From Fusarium oxysporum f. sp. lycopersici 4287 (lineage: Eukaryota > Ascomycota > Sordariomycetes > Hypocreales > Nectriaceae), in NCBI RefSeq assembly GCF_000149955.1, contig NC_030988.1, positions 2,194,109 to 2,258,108 of the forward strand: DNA of 64,000 bases, read 5' to 3'. Position 1 is the stretch's first letter. Each line of letters opens with the position of its first letter. The position numbers were made by a program, and so were the translations under genes. Under the pieces are notes generated by a model that saw nothing but the letters and a program-made list of their open reading frames with translations, ran no database searches and was not told the DNA's origin. Below are positions 1 to 12,000 of this stretch, piece after piece.

Positions 1-14
1 GCATTGACCTCACA

Positions 15-3000
15 GTGTGTCAGGAGTTCAAGCAGCACTACCTCGGAATCCATGATGTCCGCGGCAAACTTATTGCGCTGGCTGATAGCATCCAACCCAC
101 TGCGAAAGACCAGAAGCAGAATGTTAGGACTGAGTTTGAAAAGCTTAAGAAGGGCCTTAGCAACACCAGTCTCGATAAATGGCTCAGCCGCTGGCCTGCT
201 CTCGTTAACAACGCTAAACGTTACAAGATAGAGAACCTCAGCGAGTCGCAGATCTGTGATGCATTCATTGAATCATCTCGCGAAGTAAACCCACCGTTCT
301 ACAACTACATGAAGTCCAAGGAAGCTCAGGTTGAAAGCGAGAAAAACCTCGTCAAGGAGGCTGCAAAAACCATGGAGAAGATCTCAAATGCGTTTCTCAC
401 TGCGCTCAACGAGATTAATCCCGACCATGCCAGTAGCGGTTCCGCCACTGTCGCAAGTTTGACTGATTCTGAAGAGGAAGAAAACGGTGAAGATGACGAT
501 GTCACCATTGTTCAGAAAGCTCAGAATACAGTAAATAGAGCACTCAAGACCTTCCGCAAACTCAGTCCAACCCTCTCCGAGAAGAAGATTACTATCGGAT
601 TCTGTATTAAGCAGTTCAGGACAATGGCACCACCAAAGGAAAAAGCTATTAGAGGACGAGCAGCCCACGCCACTCTTCAAGGAAGAAAGCATAGCAATGA
701 TTCAGATTCGCAGAACGAAGAGGATCAGCCGCAACAGAAAAGACAGCGGACGGGGCATCCATCCTCGAACATGGGTTTCCGAAATTGCGTCTGCGGCATG
801 TCCCACAAGTACACTGAGTGTTATTATCTTAATCCTTCGGGTGCGCCAGAGGGATGGACACCAATCGTTCAAATACAGTCGAAAATCATCACTACAGTCA
901 AGGGAAGCAAACGCCTTAAAGAAAACATCGAAAGGAACCTCAAGAGAAGCAATATTGACTTGCCTAAGTTCTGGCCGTCAGATATTACAAAGAATCAACC
1001 CAAGCATCTAGCAGAGGACGAGACTTCAAGCACAGATAAATTTCTATCCAAATCAAGAGCCGCATTTGTTACGTCAAGGTTTGCGTTTGGCACAACCGCA
1101 AAAGACGAGTACGGTGATTGTTTCCGACTTGACAATTGTGCGGATACACATGTCTGCAATGACCTGTCTCGCTTCACTAATTACACACCACTCGATGATG
1201 AAACCATAGAGTTTGGCAACTCAGGCACGCACCTCACAGGCATAGGAAATGTCACGGTCCATGTCGACACTCCAACAGGCGCAGGTCTAATTCAACTCGA
1301 GAACGTTGCTTATGTCCCTGGATTCCATTGGAACCTCATCAATACGCACTCTCTCGAACAACAAGGACTTTATTTCAATACGAGGACTTGTTGGATGGAA
1401 TATTCAGATGGATCAAATGCCTTTAAAGTAACTAAACATGGTGCTTTTCGAGTCGCCGAATCCCACATCAAGGACATTATATTCAGGGCTCAATCTCATA
1501 AAGAGGCAGCGCAATCCTTTGCAATGGCTACTAAATCGAGAACGCCTCAAGTTGCGACAGCTTCTATGGATACCTGGCATGCAAGGCTAGGCCATATTCG
1601 AAAGGAGGCTCTTGAACACATGCCTCAAGCAGTCGAGGGAGTCGCACTCGGGACTCGCAACTTCGAACGAAAGTCGGAACTCTGTCCTGAATGTCAACTC
1701 GGACAAGCGTATCAACAAATCTCCCGCATACCACCGTGGAGAGGATCTTACCCCTTCGAGAAGATACACCTTGATCTTATCGACATGGAGGAAGCATTCA
1801 ACGCTGACTCCTGGGTCGCTCATTTCTATTGCGACTACTCAGCTTACCATATCACCTTTAACCTCCCAAACAAGAATCAAGATGAACTTCTTTCTATAAC
1901 ACAAGAGTTTCTAGCCATTACAAATGACAACTGGGGTTTCACTACGCGATACATCCAATCGGATGGCGAAAAGGGTCTGGGAAAGAGATGGAAGTATTTC
2001 ATTGCAATGAATGGAATTACATTCAACTCATCTCCACCAGATACGCCAGATCAGAACGGTCTTGCCGAACGTTCTGGGGGGGTGATCATAGCTATCGCTC
2101 GCAAGCTTCGAATACAGGGAAATCTACCTCAGAAACTCTGGCCCTACATCGTTGCTCATGCTACTCGCCTCCTCAATCGCATCCCAGTTCAACGAAAACA
2201 ATGGCAAACTCCATTTGAAATGGTTCATGGCCGAAAGCCCAACCTCTCTAATCTCAAAATCATTGGTTCGCTTGCCTACGTCTTAATCAAGAACAAGAAG
2301 GCCCGACCAGCCAAAGCGAAGTTACAAGAAAATGCAGTCATGGGATGGCTTGTCGGGTTGGACGCAACCAATATCTATAAAGTTTGGGTTCCACACCTTG
2401 ATCGTGTAATTGTATCTCGGGATGTTCAAGTTGATGAGAAAGTCATGTACGATCCACAGCTTGCCACAACTCTTCCCGAATCGGGACAGACTCTCGCGAT
2501 CACGATCAATGAAGTTGATCTCGAAGAAGAGGATATCGAGCCATTGTCTATCATGGAGAATACAGCAACTTCGGTTCCTGTTTCGATACAACCGGAAGCA
2601 GAACTATCCCGACCAGGATTGCTTCTTACACCACAAATCTCACCTGAACGATCAATAGCAGGAGAGATACAGGTTGCACCACCCGTAGATGAACCGCCAA
2701 CATTGCCGCGGCCCACGAGTCCAGTAATTTTCCACCAAGCATCACCACGTCCTCAGACAACAATACAACTAGGATCACCCAGAAAGAAAAAGATAACGGA
2801 CGCTTCAGTGCTCCAGAATCTCAGAACAACTTCTGGAAGGATTATCAAATTGTCACAGAAAGGACAAGATGCAATCGAAACATTCAAACCACGCCTTACT
2901 CGGCAACAAATCCATAAGCAAGCGCGAAGACACGCTCATGCTCTACGATTGGAACGCGCTAAGCTGGGACAGCAACTCGCCCACGCTTTCGCATCAGCAC

Positions 3001-4682
3001 GTTCAATACGAACCCAACGAAAGGACTTGCCTCCACCTCCTGACTTTTGGCATCAATTGAAATGGCATCCTGAGAGACAAGGCTTCAAACGAGCCTCAGA
3101 CGCCGAGATCAAGTCACTCAAGGAGAAAGGGACATTCGAGCTAGTCGATTACCCTGAAGGCAAACAAGTTCTACCACTCAAATGGGTCTTTACCTACAAA
3201 CTGGACGATGCAGGTTACCTCATTCGTCACAAAGCTCGCATCTGTGTCAGAGGCGATCTCCAACACCACTCTGGTGAAGACATCTACGCAGCAACCGGTG
3301 CTTATCGAAGCTTCCGGATTCTGATGGCTCTCATCTGTGCGTTTGGGCTGATATGTCACCAAGTTGACTTCAAGAACGCCTTCGTTAACGCTGAAATGGA
3401 CGAGGAGATCTACACCACATGCCCACCGGGATATGGTCAATCAGGAAAGGTCTGGAGACTGCTCAAAGCGCTCTACGGTCTGCGTAAGTCACCAAAGCTC
3501 TGGTTCAATGAGCTTGCATCGTTTCTTAAAGATCTGGGATTTCAACATTGCCCAGATGAACCCTGTATCCTCATTAATAATGAGACTCAACTCATTCTCT
3601 TTCTATACGTAGATGATCTTCTCATCATCGCGCAACCTGAATGCCTTCAACAAGTCAACAATTTCAAAGCAGCAGTACACAGCAAATACGAGATCAAAGA
3701 TTTGGGCGAAGCAATCTCCTTCCTCAACATCAGAATCCTCCGAGACCTCAATGCTAAGAAGCTTTGGATCTGCCAAGATGGATATATCAACAAACTCGGT
3801 GTCAAGTTCGGGATCGATCAGTCAATGAGAACGGCAACGCCTCTCACTTCATCCTATCGTCCCCAATCTTTCGAAGGACAAGCCACTATACAACAGATCA
3901 CAGAGATGCAAGAAAAGGTAGGATCGATTCTGTACGCAGCAGTAGTATCAAGACCAGATATCTCTTATGCAGCTAGCCAGTTAAGCCAGCACACAATGAA
4001 CCCTTCACCTGAACACCTGCGGTATGCAAACCGAGTTCTCTCATATCTCCAGACCACACAGTACTATGCCATCGAGTTCTCAGGCTCTGTAGATAATGCT
4101 ACAGAGGTAGAGCCAGGCGATGATGAAGTACTACAGCAGTCAAGCGACGCATCGTTCGCGGATGATCCAGAGACTCGAAAATCCACCCAGGGCTATCTCA
4201 TGAAGTTGTTTAGCGGGGCGATCATGTGGCAGTCTTCGAAGCAGAAGACTGTAACCACGTCAACGACTGAAGCGGAACTGTTATCGCTGTCTCACACAGC
4301 GAGAGAGACTATAGCTCTATACCGACTGTTCGAACAGATACAGTTCGATCCACAACACCAACCACGCATCCTCTGTGACAATCAACAAACAGTAGGACTG
4401 GTCCAGAAAGAGCGACCACAACTAACATCAAAGTTAAAACATATCGATATCCACAACTTTTGGCTAAGACAGATCCATAAAGACGGCAAAATTACAGTTC
4501 AATGGGTTTCTACAACAGACATGCCTGCAGATGGCTTCACAAAACCCCTTTCAGCAGAAAAGCATTTTCATTTCGTGAAACAATTAGGTCTGGTTGATAT
4601 CTCATCGCGGATTGATCCAGAATACGTTTCAGGAGAGGATATTGATCAAGATGATATACAGATCTCATCTGATACAGAGTGA
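15..4682 (+). CDS. Ty1/copia retrotransposon Gag-Pol polyprotein (5' end outside window)
   Basis: This is an open frame of about 1555 codons with no stop or frameshift. The true start lies upstream, because no ATG is seen at the 5' edge. Domains follow copia order: Gag with a cysteine-rich knuckle (CVCGMSHKYTEC, about residue 257); aspartic protease motif DNCADTHVC (about 372); GAG-pre-integrase HARLGH; CPECQLG; integrase core with D in HLDLID, D in QSDGEKG and E in QNGLAERSGG; reverse transcriptase with VDFKNAFVNA and the YVDD catalytic box (about residue 1197); and RNase H with SSDASFADD and TTEAELLSL. Integrase before reverse transcriptase separates it from Ty3/gypsy. The intact frame suggests recent activity, though the 5' LTR and primer binding site cannot be seen here. 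Confidence 0.96.
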   Translation: MCQEFKQHYLGIHDVRGKLIALADSIQPTAKDQKQNVRTEFEKLKKGLSNTSLDKWLSRWPALVNNAKRYKIENLSESQICDAFIESSREVNPPFYNYMKSKEAQVESEKNLVKEAAKTMEKISNAFLTALNEINPDHASSGSATVASLTDSEEEENGEDDDVTIVQKAQNTVNRALKTFRKLSPTLSEKKITIGFCIKQFRTMAPPKEKAIRGRAAHATLQGRKHSNDSDSQNEEDQPQQKRQRTGHPSSNMGFRNCVCGMSHKYTECYYLNPSGAPEGWTPIVQIQSKIITTVKGSKRLKENIERNLKRSNIDLPKFWPSDITKNQPKHLAEDETSSTDKFLSKSRAAFVTSRFAFGTTAKDEYGDCFRLDNCADTHVCNDLSRFTNYTPLDDETIEFGNSGTHLTGIGNVTVHVDTPTGAGLIQLENVAYVPGFHWNLINTHSLEQQGLYFNTRTCWMEYSDGSNAFKVTKHGAFRVAESHIKDIIFRAQSHKEAAQSFAMATKSRTPQVATASMDTWHARLGHIRKEALEHMPQAVEGVALGTRNFERKSELCPECQLGQAYQQISRIPPWRGSYPFEKIHLDLIDMEEAFNADSWVAHFYCDYSAYHITFNLPNKNQDELLSITQEFLAITNDNWGFTTRYIQSDGEKGLGKRWKYFIAMNGITFNSSPPDTPDQNGLAERSGGVIIAIARKLRIQGNLPQKLWPYIVAHATRLLNRIPVQRKQWQTPFEMVHGRKPNLSNLKIIGSLAYVLIKNKKARPAKAKLQENAVMGWLVGLDATNIYKVWVPHLDRVIVSRDVQVDEKVMYDPQLATTLPESGQTLAITINEVDLEEEDIEPLSIMENTATSVPVSIQPEAELSRPGLLLTPQISPERSIAGEIQVAPPVDEPPTLPRPTSPVIFHQASPRPQTTIQLGSPRKKKITDASVLQNLRTTSGRIIKLSQKGQDAIETFKPRLTRQQIHKQARRHAHALRLERAKLGQQLAHAFASARSIRTQRKDLPPPPDFWHQLKWHPERQGFKRASDAEIKSLKEKGTFELVDYPEGKQVLPLKWVFTYKLDDAGYLIRHKARICVRGDLQHHSGEDIYAATGAYRSFRILMALICAFGLICHQVDFKNAFVNAEMDEEIYTTCPPGYGQSGKVWRLLKALYGLRKSPKLWFNELASFLKDLGFQHCPDEPCILINNETQLILFLYVDDLLIIAQPECLQQVNNFKAAVHSKYEIKDLGEAISFLNIRILRDLNAKKLWICQDGYINKLGVKFGIDQSMRTATPLTSSYRPQSFEGQATIQQITEMQEKVGSILYAAVVSRPDISYAASQLSQHTMNPSPEHLRYANRVLSYLQTTQYYAIEFSGSVDNATEVEPGDDEVLQQSSDASFADDPETRKSTQGYLMKLFSGAIMWQSSKQKTVTTSTTEAELLSLSHTARETIALYRLFEQIQFDPQHQPRILCDNQQTVGLVQKERPQLTSKLKHIDIHNFWLRQIHKDGKITVQWVSTTDMPADGFTKPLSAEKHFHFVKQLGLVDISSRIDPEYVSGEDIDQDDIQISSDTE

Positions 4683-4696
4683 AATCTGAGGGGGTG

Positions 4697-4849
4697 TGTC
4701 GCAGGGTAGGCATTAGTAATCTAGCTGTATGCTTTAAGTAACTCTGCGGGATGGAATACCCCGCACAAGAGACAACTTAAGACATCAATCAACACATTTT
4801 GCTGCTGCTCATCATATTCACTCTACCTTTAAGCACGCTTAGTGCGACA
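4697..4849 (+). repeat. 3' LTR of the copia element (153 bp)
   Basis: It begins TGTCGCA and ends TGCGACA, a perfect 7 bp terminal inverted repeat, and starts 14 bases after the Gag-Pol stop behind a purine-rich tract (GAGGGGG). It holds a hairpin, TGCGGG paired with CCCGCA, around an 8-base ATGGAATA-type loop. At 153 bp it is short for a copia LTR. A diverged copy of the same length lies on the other strand at 63124-63275. Confidence 0.88.
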
Positions 4850-4969
4850 CCTATCTAGCCTCTCTCTGATTCTCCCACGCTTTCGATGTTTTGGGGCCCA
4901 GCCGTTGAATAGCTGGAGGCCGTAGCCTTGCATATATTTCAATGCCGCAACCCGTCACTAACGTCAAAT

Positions 4970-6227
4970 ATGATGGCAAACAGAACTTCCAATTTCTCAG
5001 ATTCCTCGACCTTGTCAACACAGGAATCAAGTCAGGGGACTGATCTCCGACCTTTGCTCCCAGCTCCGCGCTCTCATCCGGCAGTGACCCATGCCGGGCA
5101 TCGAACAGCTTCCTTAGCACGAAGAAGAGTTTCTACATCTTTAGCTTGCGAGTCCTGTCGACGACGGAAAAGCAAGGTATGCCACTACCAAACTCTGTCT
5201 CTTAGCCCTCAGGAAGTAGCCCTTCTCTTGGAGGTTCATATAAACGTGGGTTGAATGGTTTGCATAGTGCAACGGTGCTCGGCCGACATGTTCTCAGTGT
5301 CGAGCAAAGCACATCGATTGTGTTTACCGGCAAACATCTGAGGGTAATTTTAGGGAGAGGTTAGAAGCGCTTGAAGTGTCGCATCCTGCTGCCGTTGTCT
5401 ATCGTGCTATACAGACTCGGCCAGAGGCCGAAGTCCACGAGATTGTCCGTCGCATTCGAGCCGGTGCTGAGGCCGAGGCTATCGCGCGTCAACTCAGCAC
5501 AGCCGATCTCCTTCTTCAAGTTCACCTGGACCCGAAACCAGGTGTCGCTATCAGTTTCTTTAATCACCCCTGAAGCCCTTATACTTCCAAACTCCGACGA
5601 ACCTTTTATACACTCCTTGATTCACGAGCGGAATGAAAACGATCACGCCGGCAATCTCAGTGTCCCCGGGCTGTCGGAATCCGAAGAAAATTATAAAGCC
5701 CAGTACTTGAGGCCGGTTCACGCAGCCTCTATTGCCGACCCTAGAATAGGTGAAGTTGTTCCTTCAAAGTGGACTACTTGGGTAGGGCCTAGAGACCGGC
5801 CCCCCTTTGCCTTACCCTATCCACCCATGGTGCCAGAGGGTCAGGCACCGGGGGTAGCCTGACCAGGCAAAGGGTCGGTTGACTGAGGAAAAGAAAGATA
5901 CCTTATTTAATAAGAGATAGCTTAATAAAAGAAAATATCTAGATTTTAAAAAACCATGTGATATTCACGGAGAAATTTGGACACAGAGATACCTTCTATC
6001 TCATACTAATTGCTATGGAAATATATGTATTTTTATTCCCCAGTCAGCCGACCCTTTTCCCTATCACCGTACCCCCCGTGCTATAGGCACGGTCACTGGT
6101 GACTTGATGAATAGTACGGGGTCGGCCGATCTCTAGGCCCTACCCAAGTACGTGTTTTGCGTTCGCTCGCGTGGTGGAAACACCTAGTTCAGAATTAACG
6201 TCGCTCCCTGACGAGAAGCATCTGTAA
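4970..6227 (+). pseudogene. Zn(II)2Cys6 transcription factor gene split by a MITE
   Basis: Exon 1 runs from ATG 4970 (TTG 4928 is open in the same frame) to 5176 and ends in ACESCRRRKSK. An intron at 5177-5267 joins in frame to CNGARPTCSQCRAKHIDCVY, completing the C6 zinc cluster CX2CX6CX6CX2CX6C, followed by a leucine-rich linker (LEALEVSHP). The frame stops at 5573. Homologous-looking sequence resumes in another frame (AQYLRPVHAASIADPR, then PSKWTT near 5770), so a second intron or a frameshift lies around 5540-5600. A 372 bp MITE then interrupts it. Beyond the MITE, removing element and one TA copy leaves an open frame of about 26 codons to TAA at 6225. The family regulates nuclear genes. 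At about 230 codons it is short for such regulators and is probably non-functional. Confidence 0.75.
5777..6148. mobile_element. TA-flanked MITE inserted in the Zn2Cys6 gene
   Basis: The ends are inverted repeats, CTTGGGTAGGGCCTAGAGA on the left with its complement on the right, extending about 25 bp with one mismatch. The dinucleotide TA flanks both sides (5775-5776 and 6149-6150), the target duplication of Tc1/mariner-type elements. The 372 bp interior has no coding potential. The ends differ from the pogo-like elements elsewhere in the window, so this is a separate family. Confidence 0.85.
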
Positions 6228-6449
6228 TCCGCGATTCGCCGGTAACCCGCTATGGCAGCACAACAACAGTCGTTAGAATCGCTTCTGGGAATTAGTGGCC
6301 AGCGCAAATCACTCAAGCGGCAGCTTGACGCTGCGTCCATCAAGACTGAAGCTGGAAGAACGACCCTCGCCGACCTCCCAACTGTCCAGATCGGCTGCAA
6401 GAAATATATACCAGAAGAATAAATTGCCAATAAGAATCGCAAAGGTCGA

Positions 6450-7293
6450 AGGAGTTAGATCCAAGCCCATGGCTTCTTTCTTACAGAAGTCAGTCCTGAT
6501 TTACGGACGTTGCAGACCTACTGGGTACCGGTATGCTCGAAATGTGATAAACGAGGCAAAAGCTCATTATTCGTCGCCACAAATACAACATCGCCAATTG
6601 AGCACCTCCGAAGGTAAATGGTATCTATACGAGCCTGATCTTTATCCCTTCTCCATTGTCTTACGGGATGTAGGTCTCATATGATCACCGAGGCGGATAA
6701 CAATGCAGATAAAGATTCGTATTCGTCTCGCGCTGACATTCACCTAGCCTCGAAGCGGCGTTGCTTGGAGTCTCCTACTGCAAGATCGAATGTCAATAAA
6801 GCGAAAGAGTTGACGGTCGGCTGGATCGTTACTGCCAATCTTCCATTCACGGCGCCATCGAATCCGTACTTGCGCCGAATGCTCGATTTACATGATGCAT
6901 TATTAGCAAAAGAGGTACCGTGGAGTCGGCAGTCAGTGCGTGATACTATGCGGAAATTATTCGAGGTAAAGAAGGGAGTAATATCAAGTCAATTGCAGAA
7001 GGCGGTCACAAGGATTAGCTTTAGGTTTGACCTATGGACTTCCAAACCAGTATGCTTTCCTTGGCCTCCACGCCCACTATCTCGACGCCTCCTATCAAGT
7101 CCAATCGCGACTCCTTGCTCTACGCCGTGTATGGGGACCTCATTCCGGAGACAACCAAGCAGCGACAATATATGATATCTTGGGCGAGTATGGGATACGA
7201 GATAGGACTGGCGCGGATGTCTGCGATAAAGCCTCATCCAATGATACATGCTCGGCGAGCCTCTATCGTCAGGCAAGCTTATTTATGACATGA
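6450..7293 (+). pseudogene. hAT transposase remnant, 5' half
   Basis: Reading frames spread over two phases give a BED-type zinc finger (YWVPVCSKCDKRGKSS, then HLRR, near 6515-6615). Next come LTVGWIVTANLPFTAPSNPY and RFDLWTSKP, a common hAT catalytic-region motif. After a frameshift near 7040 follow YAFLGLHAHYLDASYQVQSR and DKASSNDT. An upstream TAG replaces the tryptophan expected in the SWI..HGF motif, consistent with G-to-A mutation. The match stops after about 350 codons, so the dimerisation domain is missing. It faces the next hAT remnant tail to tail. No terminal repeats were found. Confidence 0.8.
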
Positions 7294-7333
7294 CTTATCT
7301 AGAAAAAGCCTTGGAACAGAAAATACAATAAAA

Positions 7334-9040
7334 TTAAGGCAAGACACGCTTTACAGGAAGCGCATCTTCATTAAACTGTGAGTTGGCGGGTGGGCGAGCT
7401 GGAAGAGTCGTTTCGCGACGGCGGCGCAATGGTGTAATTTCGTATCCTTGAAGTCGTGATGGTAATCGTGACTGCCGTGAGGGTCGCTCCCGGATTTGTC
7501 CGACTGTCGGTTGCCGCGAAAGTGTTGGTGTCACACCCATGGCCGGTCCAGCTTCCTCCCCCTGGGTTGTATACCTTTCTTCCGCAGCCGGATCAGCAGT
7601 TTGATCCTCATAGAGAACCCTCCAGTCTTCGAGATGTTCTAGGACAAACTCCATTCCTGTCATGACTTCCCAGAGCCGGCCGTGACCCCCGCTTGTACCC
7701 CATCCCTGTGTTCTCATCGTCATATTGTAGACCGGCTCCAAGATATGACTAACTTCCCTGAGGACCTTCCAGTCATCAGACGTCAGAACATCAGCCGTGG
7801 GAACCCTTTTTGAGGCGTCTGCTTCTAGCCCTAACTCCTGAATGAAGCTGTTGAGCTCAGACTGCTTGACTAAGGCACGCTCAATCATCATGTAAGTCGA
7901 GTTCCATCTCGTAGCGTTGTTCTGTATGACTTCGAGCTCGGCAGTTGATTCTTCTGCAAGCTTATATGTGTCTACCTCCTCCTGCTCCCTTGCATGTGCT
8001 TTGAAAGCTTCGGTGCGTTGCGGAGAGGCTCGGATGAACTTGACGATATTGTGAAGCTTCCCAACCGGACCCTTGGCTCGCCAGTGTTCGAGGTCTTCTT
8101 CAACCCGCTCTAACATGTCATAAGCCTCAGACTGAAATTCGAAAGAAGCTGCATCATCGCCGTAGAGGAAGGCTTGAGCAACAAGGTTTAGAATATGACC
8201 GAAACATCGCATCCTTCGTGCCTCCGTGTCCGCTCGAGTTATCGAGGCATCGAGAGTTGTGTAGAGGTTTCGCAAGCAAACATCATTACTGGCCGCATTA
8301 TCACAGATCGAGACCCCGAGCTTACCATCGATACCCCAATCACGGACCACGTTCCTTATGGTGTAAGCGATGTTCTCGCCGGCGTGAGATCCGATCTGCC
8401 TCTTGAAAGCCAGCAGCCGGCTTTGATGTAAGTGTCTCCGATCGATAAAGTGACCAAAAATGGAAATAAAAGCTAATCTGTTGGGAGAGGTCCAGAGGTC
8501 GATGTATCTGGGTAACAGTATTATTGAGTTCCTCCTTGATAGCCGCTTTCTTTGAAACGAGTATGTCCTCTAGATCTTTCTTAGTTGCAGTTCGACCCCA
8601 GGGCACCTGAGCATAAAGATCAGAGTCCAGCTGACGGAACAGCTCCTGCAGATAGGTACTCTCAAAGGTAGTAAAGGGGAGATTAGAATCAACGATATAA
8701 CCAACAGAGAGCTCTCTAATCCGTGCCATCTTTGCTCGAGGAAGAAGGAAGGAAGAAGAGGCGGGCCGTTTCTTGGATGCATTTCTCTGGAGATCGATAA
8801 CTGAAGAGTCACCAGATGAACCCGCTTCAAAGGTCTCGGTGATCCCATGAGCTCTAAGAACCGTTAGTGATAGCCCGGAAATGAGAAGTACCACGAACTT
8901 GAAAAGATGAGCTGATGCCGATGATGTCGACTGAGCATTAAAAAATCGCGGTGCATTCTTATCATCGCAGAGCCGGCAACACCAGATATCCCCACTGGAC
9001 GTATTATCTTTCCTCAACTCTGCTAGGAACCAGCCATGGT
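7334..9040 (-). pseudogene. hAT transposase remnant with a frameshift and truncated C-terminus
   Basis: Read on the minus strand, the protein starts with a degenerate BED finger (IWCCRLCDDKNAP). A 45 bp intron (8854-8898, containing CACTAAC) joins AHLF to KAHGI and restores the finger's histidines. LSVGYIVDSNLPFTTFES follows. A one-base frameshift near 8505 then moves to IDLWTSPNRLAF and ICDNAASNDVC (frame 8350-7334), with CFGHILNLVAQAFL and NNATRWNSTY. The reading frame ends in a low-complexity tail without the C-terminal dimerisation block. It is dead because of the frameshift and truncation. This family cuts and pastes hAT DNA in the nucleus. Confidence 0.82.
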
Positions 9041-9099
9041 TTCCAATCCAGCTTCGCCTGCCCCTACTTTTCCTCTTATCTAAGAGGCTTGCAATAACT

Positions 9100-12000
9100 C
9101 AGACCTGCGTATATCGATATCCACCGAAATTCTGGCCCTTATATCGATATCCAGGTAGATATCCATACAGCCACATAGCCACTTTAGCAAGGTTGATATC
9201 CAGATAAACCACATATAATTCTTGTAGGCTAGAAGAAAGAACAAGAAAGTACCCTAATCTAGAAAGTCCTCTGCCTCTGTTTCAACGCTAAATTCAACAG
9301 CAACGCTGGAAATAACGCCCCTGCCACCGTGAGACTTGGGTACAATGATACCCTCGCGCATCCAGTTGCCCACACACTCAACCTTCGCCAGGTTCTCGCA
9401 GGTCATGCTCTCTCTATCCCATGATAGCGTACGCCGCGCCGATGAGAAGTTAGACTCAACATCAGATGATTCAGGAGGGATTGAGAGGATATCAATTGCC
9501 ATGCGGGATAACCGCGGATATGCTTTCCTTTGATCTCGATGTAGCCACCACTGGAGAGGAGAGCCAGTTATTCGGGTCGGTGGTGCATCAATAAAGATTT
9601 CGAAGTCATCGGCGTCGTCTAAGATAGGACCAGTAACAGCAATATCGCTCAACAACTCATCCAGCTCGTTGTGCTGCCTCCCAGAGGAAGAGGACACATC
9701 TAGAGGCACCCGCAAGGATTCTGGGATTGGCGCGGCATTATATTCATCTAGCCAAATTTGCTGGGCAGCAGCAATAGCAGGCGCGTGCCAGGATTCTTGC
9801 CAATTCCGCTCAATGTATTTTCTTCGTTTCGAGGGATCGAGAAGGAGTGCGGCGGCATATACAGGTGTCTGGTCTGATAAGGTGTAGTACTTATTAAGTA
9901 CAAACCAGCCCATATCGATGCAGTGTACCATGTGGGGATCATGGTTTTCCTTTGAACTATAAAGCTCCTAAATAAGACAATTAGTTAGCCGATCAATTAG
10001 ATAAAAGAAAAAACATCGCCACCGACCTTATACTTCTCGTACTGTCGCAATAAAACATCCATTATCGAGAGTGATTGGGAGAGTGTAGATCGCGCCCCTT
10101 CGGCCAACAACGTAGTTGAGGCAAACGGCTGTAGGAAACGATGCGTCCGTTCAATAAACTCCCACTCTGAAGCTAGCAGGATATCGTCTTGAAGCTCTCT
10201 ATCATGTTCAATTAGGAACTGTTTTACACGGGATTGGTAACGCAGAAAATTATCCAACAATCGATACCATGAAATCCAGCGTGTGGCATTATCTATACCT
10301 AGTCGGAGCTTTATTTCATCGTCCCATATAGCCGTATGAAGCGTAGATTTACGTATCCAGACAGCGATGTTGTGTACTTTCCGTAGGGGCACGATATGCT
10401 GCCATCCAGTGAAGTTCTCAAGTATACGATTGCCTCTTCGCAAAGCTCTTCTTCTCTGATGGGCTTCATCTGTTCTTGTTGTCTGTCCGGCGTCGTGCAA
10501 GGTGTCGTAGAACTGTGCAAACAACTGATCGTTTGAGGTATCATCGGTGGCATCAAGAGCGGCGATTAGTGCCTCTTTCGAAGACGCGAGAAGAAATGCT
10601 TGGAGGGATAGGTTAATAATGTGGGCGACGCAGCGGATACGGCGCTTAGAGGGATCAAACGTCAACTAGCAACCAATTAATCCTAATCCAGAGATAAGGG
10701 AAGGGCTATCGTACCCCATAGTCTTCTCGTAACCGCCGTGAGAGATAAGACAAGCAGGTATCATTTGAAGTGGCATTATCCCCTACATGGTAGCCCACTT
10801 TAGAAGCAATGCCGTACTTTGCCAGTGTATCGATAATTAGAGATGCCTGGGTTTCACCACTATGGCTATAACGACATTCCGGCATCGCTAGCAGTGCCCT
10901 TTGTGGCCGATGATCCTGATCAACCCATCGCGCAGAGATGGCGAGTATCCCATGGCGATGTGGCGATGTCCAGAGATCAGAGAGGATATGGACCTTTGAG
11001 ATGGAAGCTTGAAGAGTTGCCATGAGCTGAGAAGAATATAACTCATATGTGGCATCAATCAGTCGCATTAGAGCACTTCGGTTGGTCACTAAAAGGTCCT
11101 CTATAGCAGGATTAGCTGCTAGCATAATCTCTTGCATCTCATCCCAGTTAATTGCTGAGAAGGCAAGCCGGCGGCGTGTGATTAGGCTGATTATCGCATC
11201 TAAATACCGATCGCGGTCGAACATACGGCGGAGAGAGACATCCGAGTAACGAGAGGGAAAGAAAGCATCAATCCGAGGGCGTGTGGCTTCCCTTTCATCA
11301 TCTAGAACATCAGAACTGCCCCCAATGAGCGTGCGATCGAGGGAAGAGATAATATCGGCATGGCACCGCGGGGCGTGATGCCATGCGTTGTCCCGCTTCC
11401 GATTCGCCTAGGGCTTATCGGCAGGGCAATGGAGACATCGATACATCACCATACCCCTGGATTTGCGCTTACGTGACCCGCCGGTGGTGTTCTGGGTGTC
11501 CTCATCAGGATATGTTGCTTTGAAGAAGAGGGAAAAGTCCAGAGACGTCCCAGTAATGGGCTGGTCCGAAATCGAGGGCGTAGAGGCGGCGGTGGTCTGA
11601 GATGATGCCATGGTCGATAAATCACCTGGATAAGCTAATTATGCTAGAATACCTAGGGCCGTTTGAACGAGTACTGAGATGGTGGTGCTGATGTTGAAAT
11701 TGAGAGAAGTTGTCAGACAACTGGCTCCACAGGGATCATTGATGGCACCCGTCAATTGATGAGAGTTATCTAAAGAACAAAAGAAATCGAACAGCCATGT
11801 GTTTGGGAACAACTATTTGAGCTCATGTTAGGATTATGCGACAGGCCAGATGTGAAAGCGGATACGCGACCCCAAGGTACGCCCCGTGTTTCATATGCAG
11901 TCGCACGAACCTAGTGGTGATATGCGACAGAAGCCTTTGCATCATCTAATCGATTGACAAGATCTTTTCAGCCAATCAGAGAGCGGTATTTAGGTGGATA

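Noticed and set aside
384..692. Minus-strand and alternate-phase frames inside the copia Gag-Pol
   Set aside because: They overlap a well-supported polyprotein and have no motif of their own.
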